Shown: positions 1 to 5,250 of the stretch, piece by piece
Layout of the letters: every line of letters begins with the position of its first letter
Numbering within the stretch: position 1 is the stretch's first letter
Source: Syntrophales bacterium
GTDB lineage: Bacteria; Desulfobacterota; Syntrophia; Syntrophales; UBA2251
Direction of reading: 5' to 3'
Assembly: GCA_023230905.1 (NCBI GenBank)
Contig: JALNWL010000095.1
Location: 1 to 9,195 of the forward strand
Length of the DNA stretch: 9,195 nucleotides
Notes under the pieces: model-generated
What the model was told of the DNA's origin: nothing
Seen by the model: only the letters and a program-made list of their open reading frames with translations
The model's database searches: none
Made by a program: the position numbers and the translations under genes

Positions 1-800
1 AGAATGCCGCCCTCGCCGCGCACCGCCTCGCTGATCAGAAAGGCCTTGGCGTCGGGGTGATACAGGCAGGTAGGGTGGAACTGGATGAACTCCATGTTGG
101 CGATCCGCGCGCCCGCCCGATAGGCCATGGCAACACCGTCCCCGGTGGCGATGTCCGGGTTGGTCGTGATCAGGTAAACCTTGCCGACCCCCCCGGTGGC
201 GAGGAGGATGAACTTCGCCCGGAAGCGGTGGACCTGTTGCCGGTCCACATCGAACACATAGGCCCCGAGGCAGCGATCCGGCGCCGGCGACCTGACGCCG
301 GTCAATTTAGATTTGCGAACCAGATCGATGGCGAAATAGTTTTCAAAGATCCGGATGTTCCTCTTCGAAGCGGCCTTTGCCATCAGGGCTCGCTCGATCT
401 CCCTCCCGGTCAGATCTTTGGCATGGAGAACGCGCCTCATGGAATGGCCGCCCTCGCGACCCAGATCGTAGGCGGCGGCGGTCGCGTTGTCCGAGCGTGT
501 AAACGAGACCCCCCAATCGATCAGTTCCCGAACGCGTTCGGGACCCTCCCGCACCACGAAGGCGGCGACGTCCTCGTGGCACAGACCGGCGCCACAGACC
601 AAGGTATCGTTGATGTGGTATTCGAAACGGTCGGCGGCGTCCTGGACGACGGCGATGCCCCCCTGGGCGTAGTTGGTGCTGGATTCGAACTGTTCCTTCT
701 TGGTGACGATTGAGACCGTGCCGAGATCCGCCGCCCGGATGGCGAAACTCAGCCCGGCGATACCGCTGCCGATCACGAGAAAGTCCGTCGATATTTCCAT
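1..800 (-). CDS. nadB: L-aspartate oxidase, N-terminal half (runs off left edge)
   Basis: FAD enzyme that oxidises L-aspartate to iminoaspartate, the first step of de novo NAD synthesis; NadA then forms quinolinate. Reading leftward from ATG at 800, an uninterrupted frame gives 266 codons plus two bases. Residues 11-16 (GSGIAG) form the FAD-binding Rossmann loop after LVI. Further family signatures are STNYAQGGIA (41-50), GREGGHSMRRVLHAKD (114-129), ATGGVGKVY (201-209), the EFIQFHPT active-site stretch with His242, and EAVRGEGGIL at the window edge. E. coli NadB is about 540 residues, so roughly half is present. The start is fixed by the FAD motif; the Shine-Dalgarno is weak (CGGAAC, about 4 bases away). 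The gene is divergent from tsaD. Succinate dehydrogenase/fumarate reductase flavoproteins are relatives, but the QGGIA and HPTCLY context favours NadB. Confidence 0.96.
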   Translation of the reverse strand, partial: MEISTDFLVIGSGIAGLSFAIRAADLGTVSIVTKKEQFESSTNYAQGGIAVVQDAADRFEYHINDTLVCGAGLCHEDVAAFVVREGPERVRELIDWGVSFTRSDNATAAAYDLGREGGHSMRRVLHAKDLTGREIERALMAKAASKRNIRIFENYFAIDLVRKSKLTGVRSPAPDRCLGAYVFDVDRQQVHRFRAKFILLATGGVGKVYLITTNPDIATGDGVAMAYRAGARIANMEFIQFHPTCLYHPDAKAFLISEAVRGEGGI

Positions 801-885
801 CGTCGTTCCGTCGAGGTGCCGTCGGTCGTTTTCCGGTGACCTTTCCGCCGGACGTGAGCGTCGTGCACGGGAAGGGCGTAGAAAA

Positions 886-904
886 CGGGGTTTACAAAGC
901 CCCG
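886..904 (-). other. Small GC hairpin with short U run in the presumed nadB leader
   Basis: Read on the minus strand, CGGGG (904-900) pairs with CCCCG (890-886) around a 9-base loop and is followed by UUUUC. The shape resembles a weak intrinsic terminator, but no minus-strand gene precedes it. It could lie at the very 5' end of the nadB transcript, or have no RNA role. The loop contains the complement of the TTTACA proposed as the tsaD -35 box, so the same bases may matter only as promoter DNA. Confidence 0.3.
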
Positions 905-919
905 CGATTCCTATATACG
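891..919 (+). promoter_or_regulatory. Candidate sigma70 promoter for tsaD
   Basis: TTTACA (891-896) matches five of six bases of the -35 consensus. A TATA-like -10 follows, read either as TATATA at 912-917 (15-base spacer) or TATACG at 914-919 (17-base spacer). Transcription would start near 925, giving an untranslated leader of about 40 bases before the tsaD ATG at 966. This is the only promoter-like sequence I see in the 165-base gap. It overlaps the minus-strand candidate for nadB. Confidence 0.45.
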
Positions 920-938
920 CATTCACCGGAATTGTAAA
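910..938 (-). promoter_or_regulatory. Candidate sigma70 promoter for nadB, mirror image of the tsaD one
   Basis: On the minus strand TTTACA (938-933) is followed after 15 bases by TATATA (917-912), or after 17 bases by TATAGG (915-910). The initiation site would be near 903, leaving a leader of about 100 bases before the nadB ATG at 800. The -10 is shared with the opposing tsaD promoter, and the two -35 boxes lie at equal distance on either side of it. Confidence 0.4.
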
Positions 939-950
939 AAGAAAAAGCCA

Positions 951-956
951 AAGGGG
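951..956 (+). promoter_or_regulatory. Ribosome binding site of tsaD
   Basis: AAGGGG lies 9 bases before the ATG at 966 and supports that start, which also gives the canonical TsaD N-terminus MLVLGIESSCDET. Confidence 0.75.
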
Positions 957-965
957 TCGATTGTC

Positions 966-1997
966 ATGCTCGTTCTGGGCATAGAGTCCTCCTGTGACGA
1001 GACCGCGGCAGCCGTCGTGCGCGACGGCAGAGACATGCTCTCCAACGTCATTGCGTCTCAGATCGACGCGCACCGCCTCTACGGGGGCGTCGTGCCGGAG
1101 ATCGCTTCGCGCAAGCACATCGAGGCCATCCTGCCGGTGATCGGCGAGGCTCTCGAAGCCGGAGGGGTGACCCTGGCCGAGATCGAAGGCATTGCCGTGA
1201 CCCGGGGGCCGGGTTTGGTGGGCTCGCTGCTCGTGGGCGTGTCGGTGGCGAAGGCCCTGGCGTTTGCCCTCCGGATTCCCCTGGTCGGGGTCAACCATCT
1301 GGAGGGTCATCTTGCCGCCGTTTTCCTGGATCGGCCACCGGAATTTCCCTTTGTGGCGCTGGTCGTTTCCGGCGGACACACCCATATTTATCTTGCCGAG
1401 CGCTTCGGTCGTTTCGTCGCGCTGGGGCAGACGAGGGACGACGCGGCAGGCGAAGCCTTCGACAAGGCAGCGAAGCTCCTCGATATCGGCTATCCCGGAG
1501 GACTCGTTGTCGATCGGCTGGCCAGGCGTGGGGACCGCAGCAAGATCGCCTTCCCCCGTCCGATGAGAGGAAGTCCCGACTTCAGCTTCAGCGGGCTCAA
1601 GACGGCACTGCTCACGCATCTGAAGCAGCGCGCCGCCCCCCCCGAAGGCGAGGCCCTGGCCGATATCGCCGCCAGCTTTCAGGAGGCGATCTGCGACGTC
1701 CTGGTGGAAAAGACCCTCCGGGCCGCGGTGGACCATGGCGTGCGACGCGTCGTGGTCTGTGGCGGCGTTGCCGCCAACAGCCGCCTCAGGGAAAGATTCG
1801 CCGTGGACGCGTCTCCACACGGCATAGAGATCTTCATCCCCCCGCCGGTGCTCTGCACGGACAATGCCGCGATGATCGCCGTCGTCGGGGATCACTTGCT
1901 CCGGGAAGGGCGCGCGGACGGGTACGATTTGAACGCCGTTTCACGCTGGCCGCTCGATGCGGGTCCGGAGGCCGGATGTTCATCCAGGAAAACCTGA
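966..1997 (+). CDS. tsaD: tRNA N6-adenosine threonylcarbamoyltransferase TsaD
   Basis: Cytoplasmic enzyme that moves the threonylcarbamoyl group from threonylcarbamoyl-AMP (made by TsaC) to N6 of A37 in ANN-decoding tRNAs, working with TsaB and TsaE. The 343-residue length is normal. The ASKHA-fold signatures are in order: GIESSCDET (5-13), the metal-binding HLEGH with His111 and His115, VVSGGHT (133-139), GEAFDKAAKLL (162-172), FSGLKT (208-213), VVCGGVAANSRLRE (263-276) and TDNAAMIA with metal-ligand Asp299. All expected ligands are present. It is the first gene of a tight set; its last 22 bases overlap the next ORF, which implies coupled translation. Older names are Gcp and YgjD. I see no TsaB or TsaE partner nearby. 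Confidence 0.98.
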   Translation: MLVLGIESSCDETAAAVVRDGRDMLSNVIASQIDAHRLYGGVVPEIASRKHIEAILPVIGEALEAGGVTLAEIEGIAVTRGPGLVGSLLVGVSVAKALAFALRIPLVGVNHLEGHLAAVFLDRPPEFPFVALVVSGGHTHIYLAERFGRFVALGQTRDDAAGEAFDKAAKLLDIGYPGGLVVDRLARRGDRSKIAFPRPMRGSPDFSFSGLKTALLTHLKQRAAPPEGEALADIAASFQEAICDVLVEKTLRAAVDHGVRRVVVCGGVAANSRLRERFAVDASPHGIEIFIPPPVLCTDNAAMIAVVGDHLLREGRADGYDLNAVSRWPLDAGPEAGCSSRKT

Positions 1998-2425
1998 AGG
2001 GCTGGTACCGGCGGTGTCTGAGCCTGAAGGGGGAGCCCCGCGCCCTGGCCCTCGGTTTCGCCCTGGGGATCTTTATCGGCGTCACCCCGACCATTCCCTT
2101 CCATACGGCCATCATCATCGGTCTGGGGATCCTGTTCAGGCAGAACATCACCGCGGCCTATCTCGCTTCTTGGCTGATCTCCAATCCCCTGACCATTCCC
2201 TTCTTCTATATCGCCGAATACGAACTCGGTCGGTATTTGCTCGGCATGCCGGGAACGATGCCCACCTTCAACAGCTACACCCTGGACGCCATGCTGTTGC
2301 TGGGATGGGAGATTCTCCTTCCGTTGCTTGCGGGCGGTTTTCTCCTCGCACCGCTCTTCGCCGTTCCGGGCTTTTTCCTCGCCCATCAGCTGTTCACCCG
2401 GATCCGAAGCGACCAAAGGCCATGA
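1976..2425 (+). CDS. DUF2062 family small membrane protein
   Basis: A 149-residue protein of the DUF2062 family (PF09835), whose biochemical role is not established. The N-terminal 20 residues are charged. Hydrophobic segments follow at about 22-55 (containing GIFIGVTPTIPFHT, the most conserved family stretch), about 62-80 (with SNPLTIPFFY), and 105-140. It probably sits in the inner membrane. ATG at 1976 lies inside the end of tsaD, preceded by GGAGG at 1967-1971 (spacing 4). Its stop TGA shares bases with the rsmA ATG (ATGA at 2422-2425). Lying between two RNA-modification genes suggests co-expression, but that alone does not reveal a function. Confidence 0.85.
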   Translation: MFIQENLKGWYRRCLSLKGEPRALALGFALGIFIGVTPTIPFHTAIIIGLGILFRQNITAAYLASWLISNPLTIPFFYIAEYELGRYLLGMPGTMPTFNSYTLDAMLLLGWEILLPLLAGGFLLAPLFAVPGFFLAHQLFTRIRSDQRP

Positions 2426-3276
2426 GACGTCTGCGCGACATCCTTCGTGAAGAGGACATCCAACCGAGAAAATCCCTGGGGCAGTGCTTTCTCGGGGACG
2501 AGGGGGTCACCCGCGGGATTGTCCAGAGGGCCCGCATCGGAGTGGGGGAAACCGTGATCGAAATCGGGGCCGGGGTGGGGCTGATGACGGAGGAGATCGC
2601 CCGCCAAGCCCGGCGGGTGGTGGCCGTGGAGATCGATCCGGTGCTCGTGCGGGTGCTGGAACGTCGACTCGGGGCCTTCCGGAATGTCGAAATCGTCGCG
2701 GCCGACATCCTCCGCTGCAACTTAGCAAGTCTGATCGGAACCGGCGGGGGATCCGAAAAGGTCAAGATCGTCGGCAACATCCCCTATCACCTGTCCAGCC
2801 CGATCCTGTTCATGATGCTCGCACAGAAACATCTGGTCGCCGAAATGATCCTGATGTTTCAGAAGGAAGTGGCGGATCGTCTGCTGGCGCCTCCGGGCAC
2901 AAAGGCCTACGGGATTCTTTCCGTCGTGATGGACATGTACGCGGAAATGCAACCGGAGATCGAGGTCCCCCCGGAATGTTTTTTCCCGCCTCCTCGGATT
3001 CGATCCATCGTGCTGACGTTCCGGATGAGAAGCCGCCCCAAGTGTCCGATGCGTCGCGAAACGATTTTTATCCCCTTGGTCAAGGCCGCCTTCGCCCACC
3101 GGCGCAAGACCCTTTTCAACAACCTGAGGCAGACCGGCTGGCTGGACCTGTCCGAAGACGATCTCCGGAACCGTCTGGTCGTGTCCGGCATCGATCCCCG
3201 CCGGCGGGCCGAGACCCTAACACCTGAAGAATATGCCCTATTGACGGATGTCCTGACGACGAATAAATATTCTTGA
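2422..3276 (+). CDS. rsmA: 16S rRNA (adenine1518/1519-N6)-dimethyltransferase RsmA/KsgA
   Basis: Dimethylates two adjacent adenosines in the 3'-terminal helix (helix 45) of 16S rRNA during late 30S assembly, using SAM. The protein has 284 residues, normal for the family. Motifs: KSLGQCFL (17-24, the GQNFL element, here with Cys22 in place of the usual Asn), SAM-binding VIEIGAGVGLMT (45-56), acidic-loop VEID (69-72), catalytic NIPY (119-122), and FFPPPRIRSIVL (187-198). The C-terminal domain carries FAHRRKTLFNNLR (224-236). The same frame stays open upstream to about 1957, but that stretch is antiparallel to family expectation and overlaps DUF2062; ATG at 2422 gives the proper N-terminus and an ATGA coupling to the preceding gene. 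The stop codon lies within a TTGACA sequence. Confidence 0.97.
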   Translation: MRRLRDILREEDIQPRKSLGQCFLGDEGVTRGIVQRARIGVGETVIEIGAGVGLMTEEIARQARRVVAVEIDPVLVRVLERRLGAFRNVEIVAADILRCNLASLIGTGGGSEKVKIVGNIPYHLSSPILFMMLAQKHLVAEMILMFQKEVADRLLAPPGTKAYGILSVVMDMYAEMQPEIEVPPECFFPPPRIRSIVLTFRMRSRPKCPMRRETIFIPLVKAAFAHRRKTLFNNLRQTGWLDLSEDDLRNRLVVSGIDPRRRAETLTPEEYALLTDVLTTNKYS

Positions 3277-3287
3277 CATGGTAAAAT
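3273..3287 (+). promoter_or_regulatory. Candidate promoter at the rsmA/panC boundary
   Basis: TGGTAAAAT at 3279-3287 reads as an extended -10 (TG, one base, TAAAAT with five of six consensus matches). A perfect TTGACA sits at 3273-3278, but it is too close to act as the -35 of that -10, and nothing good lies 17 bases after it (TAGGGA). An extended -10 promoter starting near 3294 is the best reading. It would produce the panC leader as an independent transcript. Confidence 0.4.
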
Positions 3288-3293
3288 CATTCT

Positions 3294-3406
3294 GGTAGGG
3301 AACGAAACGCCGCTTGGATCCGCATGTCGCGGACTGGGACGGAAGCTGGGTTCCTGACCGGCAGGAAAAGGTTGGGAGCCGAAAAATCGTGATACCCGAT
3401 ACGATC
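3294..3406 (+). promoter_or_regulatory. Structured leader upstream of panC (possible riboswitch-like element)
   Basis: Several hairpins can be drawn. TCCGC (3319-3323) pairs with GCGGA (3329-3333), loop AUGUC, closed further out by CCG (3310-3312) and CGG (3340-3342) across a symmetric 6x6 internal region of CUUGGA facing CUGGGA. TTCCTG (3351-3356) pairs with CAGGAA (3362-3367), with an outer GCT/AGC stem at 3345-3347 and 3377-3379. ATCGT (3386-3390) pairs with ACGAT (3401-3405). Alternative pairings exist: GGAAC (3299-3303) or GGAA (3341-3344) can take the TTCC of the second hairpin. A terminator follows at once. The pan RNA motif is known upstream of panB/C/D in Firmicutes, Chloroflexi and deltaproteobacteria, so it is the obvious comparison. 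I cannot confirm it from memory of its consensus. Plain intergenic sequence is the alternative. Confidence 0.4.
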
Positions 3407-3439
3407 AGCCTCTCGTCAGCGACGGAGAGGCTTTTTTTT
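3407..3439 (+). terminator. Intrinsic terminator between rsmA and panC
   Basis: AGCCTCTC (3407-3414) pairs perfectly with GAGAGGCT (3425-3432). The stem can be extended by GTC/GAC with one bulged base, and the 3' arm ends in a run of eight T (3432-3439). This is a strong Rho-independent signal on the plus strand. It ends the rsmA transcript, acts as an attenuator for panC (whose ATG is 22 bases further on), or both. Confidence 0.88.
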
Positions 3440-3461
3440 GGACCCGAGGCAGCGTACACGG

Positions 3462-4322
3462 ATGCAGATCATCCACGCCGTCAAGGAAATGCGGTCTTTC
3501 GCGGATGCCGCTCGAAGCGCGGGCAAGCGCGTTGCCTTTGTCCCGACGATGGGATATTTTCACGACGGCCACCTCGATCTGATGCGGGAAGCCCGGCGGC
3601 GGGCGGATCGGGTTGTCGTCAGCATCTATGTCAACCCGACGCAGTTCGGACCCCAGGAGGACCTCGACACGTATCCCCGCGATTTCGAGAGGGACCGCCG
3701 ACTGGCCGAGGGCGTGGGCGTCGACGTTATCTTCTTCCCCGACAACAGCGAGATGTACCCCCCCGATTATCAAACCCACGTGGACGTCGAGGGTGTGACG
3801 CGGAATCTCTGCGGCCGCTCGCGCCCCGGCCATTTCCGCGGCGTGACGACCATTTGCGCCAAGCTCTTCAACATCGTCAAGCCGCATGTCACGGTCTTCG
3901 GACAGAAGGATTTTCAGCAGCTCACGGCGATCAAACGAATGGTCGCGGATCTCAACATGGATCTTGAAGTCGTCGGCCGGCCGACCACCCGAGAGGCCGA
4001 CGGGCTCGCCATGAGTTCGCGGAATGTCCATCTCAGCGAGGTAGAGAGGCTATCGGCACTTTCCCTCAGCCGATCCCTGAAGATGGCGGAGCGCCGGTTT
4101 CAGGAAGGCGAGAGGGATGCCGCCAAGGTGATTCGGGACATCCGGACGTTTGTCGAAGGGCATCCGTTCGCATCCGTCGATTACATCCAGATCTGCGACA
4201 GCCGGACCCTGCGGGATGTGCCCGTCATTTCCGAGCGGGCCGTTCTCGCCATGGCGGTCCATGTCGGAGAGACGCGGCTGATCGATAATTATATGTTCGG
4301 GGAGACCCTGAACCTGTCGTAG
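3462..4322 (+). CDS. panC: Pantothenate synthetase (pantoate--beta-alanine ligase)
   Basis: Joins D-pantoate to beta-alanine with ATP, through a pantoyl-adenylate, to give pantothenate, the CoA precursor. The protein has 286 residues, typical length. Family signatures: VPTMGYFHDGH (27-37) with the HxGH nucleotide motif at 34-37, VVSIYVNPTQFGPQEDLDTYPR (52-73), GHFRGVTTICAKLFNIV (123-139), FGQKDFQQL (146-154), and DGLAMSSRN (180-188), the KMSKS-like loop. I chose ATG at 3462; the frame is open back to a TTG at 3438, but that lies in the terminator T run. A modest RBS, CGAGG (3445-3449), is 12 bases upstream. It is followed 32 bases later by panD, which supplies its beta-alanine. panB (pantoate supply) is not in the window. 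Confidence 0.97.
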   Translation: MQIIHAVKEMRSFADAARSAGKRVAFVPTMGYFHDGHLDLMREARRRADRVVVSIYVNPTQFGPQEDLDTYPRDFERDRRLAEGVGVDVIFFPDNSEMYPPDYQTHVDVEGVTRNLCGRSRPGHFRGVTTICAKLFNIVKPHVTVFGQKDFQQLTAIKRMVADLNMDLEVVGRPTTREADGLAMSSRNVHLSEVERLSALSLSRSLKMAERRFQEGERDAAKVIRDIRTFVEGHPFASVDYIQICDSRTLRDVPVISERAVLAMAVHVGETRLIDNYMFGETLNLS

Positions 4323-4338
4323 GGGCCACTATAGAACG

Positions 4339-4347
4339 AGGGGAGGG
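4339..4347 (+). promoter_or_regulatory. Ribosome binding site deciding the panD GTG start
   Basis: A purine-rich GAGGGGAGG ends 7 bases before GTG at 4355. The next in-frame ATG (Met5) would remove residues conserved at the PanD N-terminus, so GTG is the start. Confidence 0.75.
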
Positions 4348-4354
4348 AACAGAC

Positions 4355-4726
4355 GTGCAAAGATTCATGCTGAAATCGAAACTTCACCGGGCGACGGTCA
4401 CCGATGCCGATCTGCATTATGAAGGCAGCATCACCATTGACGAAGGATTGATGGAAGCCGCCGACTTCCTTCCTTTCGAAAAGGTGTCGATTTACGACGT
4501 TTCCAACGGGGAGCGCTTTTCCACGTACGTCATCCGGGGGAAACGGGATTCCGGCGTCATCTGTCTGAACGGCGCCGCGGCAAGGAAAGTCTCACGGGGC
4601 GATCTGATCATCATCGCCAGTTACGTGCTCGTGGACGATGCCGATGCGGCGCGATGGTCGCCTCGCTGTGTGCTGCTCGACGAAAAGAACCGCATCAAGA
4701 AATGGCCGCGCAAGAAGCTGAACTGA
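4355..4726 (+). CDS. panD: Aspartate 1-decarboxylase proenzyme
   Basis: Pyruvoyl enzyme that decarboxylates L-aspartate to beta-alanine for PanC. The precursor self-cleaves between Gly24 and Ser25 (HYEGSITID), and Ser25 becomes the pyruvoyl group. The known functional residues are at their standard E. coli positions: Lys9, Arg54 and Thr57-Tyr58 (GERFSTY), and Asn72 (ICLNGAA). Length 123 residues against about 126 in E. coli. Translation starts at GTG, giving the canonical MQRFMLKSKLHRATVT. With panC upstream it forms a pan pair, probably on one transcript. No PanM/PanZ maturation factor is seen, as is usual outside enterobacteria. Confidence 0.97.
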   Translation: MQRFMLKSKLHRATVTDADLHYEGSITIDEGLMEAADFLPFEKVSIYDVSNGERFSTYVIRGKRDSGVICLNGAAARKVSRGDLIIIASYVLVDDADAARWSPRCVLLDEKNRIKKWPRKKLN

Positions 4727-4760
4727 CATCCCTCAAAAAGCAAGAGACGATCCAGCCGGA

Positions 4761-5168
4761 ATGAAGAAGAAACTCAATCTGGCCTTCATCACTGGCCTCG
4801 CCGTGATCATATCGATCGGGATCACGCTGTACGTCCTCGCCTTTCTGATCGGCGCCATGGATCGCTTTCTCGATTGGATTTCGACGCCCTACCATCCCGA
4901 TACCCTGATCGGCTTTCATATCCCGGAACCGGGCCTGATCGTGATCGTGACGTTCATCCTCCTCAGCGTCGCCGCGACGCGAAGCTATCTTGGGAAACAC
5001 ATCGTCCGTTACGTCTTCGTCCCGACCACACCGAGTCCCACCTTGGGATATTATCTCATGGTGCCGACGACGGAGGTGATCGACGTGACCATGACCCTGG
5101 AAGAGGCGTTCACAAAGATCATCTTCTGCGGAATCGCGACACCTCCGGGAAACTCCCTTTTCGCATAA
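4761..5168 (+). CDS. DUF502 family membrane protein, apparently missing its central region
   Basis: A 135-residue protein recognisable at both ends as DUF502 (PF04367), a family of unknown role. Residues 8-33 (LAFITGLAVIISIGITLYVL...) form the first membrane segment. After a polar stretch comes IPEPGLIVIVTFILL (54-68), the second segment, corresponding to the family's IPGLG helix. The C-terminal core VFVPTTPSPTLGYYLMVP (85-102) and MTLEEAFTKII (111-121) are also typical. Family members I recall are near 200 residues. Between the second helix and VFVPTTP they carry about 60 residues containing RIPLVRTIY, a VKQ-type helix and an EYPR...GFVT stretch. Here LGKHIV (78-82) runs straight into RYVFVPTTP with no frame break. 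An in-frame internal deletion is the simplest reading; a natural short subfamily is the alternative. It starts 34 bases after panD, with only a weak RBS. Confidence 0.72.
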   Translation: MKKKLNLAFITGLAVIISIGITLYVLAFLIGAMDRFLDWISTPYHPDTLIGFHIPEPGLIVIVTFILLSVAATRSYLGKHIVRYVFVPTTPSPTLGYYLMVPTTEVIDVTMTLEEAFTKIIFCGIATPPGNSLFA

Positions 5169-5250
5169 ATCGGTTGATCGTGAACGGGGATTGATGTTAA
5201 AGGATCCTCATGCTGCATGCATTTTATATCACTTGAAGGGAGTGTTGCCC
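5169..5250 (+). promoter_or_regulatory. Gap before ahcY with its ribosome binding site
   Basis: AAGGGAG at 5236-5242 lies 8 bases before ATG 5251 and fixes the ahcY start. The upstream part is locally AT-richer, with TTTTATATC at 5222-5230 and an 8-base palindrome TGCATGCA at 5214-5221. I find no convincing -35/-10 pair, terminator, or SAH-riboswitch-like fold. ahcY may be read through from pan/DUF502 or from a promoter I cannot recognise. Confidence 0.55.

Noticed and set aside
57..713. A 218-codon plus-strand open frame over nadB
   Set aside because: nadB on the other strand has all its family motifs. The plus frame is rich in Gly, Asp and Arg with no recognisable domain.
1957..2421. Upstream in-frame extension of rsmA giving a 439-residue protein
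   Set aside because: The extension overlaps tsaD and DUF2062 in another frame and has low-complexity Arg/Pro/His composition. The RsmA family begins at the ATG at 2422.
3438..3461. TTG start for panC eight codons upstream of the ATG
   Set aside because: The TTG sits in the terminator T run and adds residues not typical of PanC; ATG 3462 gives the normal length.
5214..5221. TGCATGCA palindrome before ahcY as an operator
   Set aside because: A single 8-base palindrome is expected by chance and no second copy or promoter context supports it.
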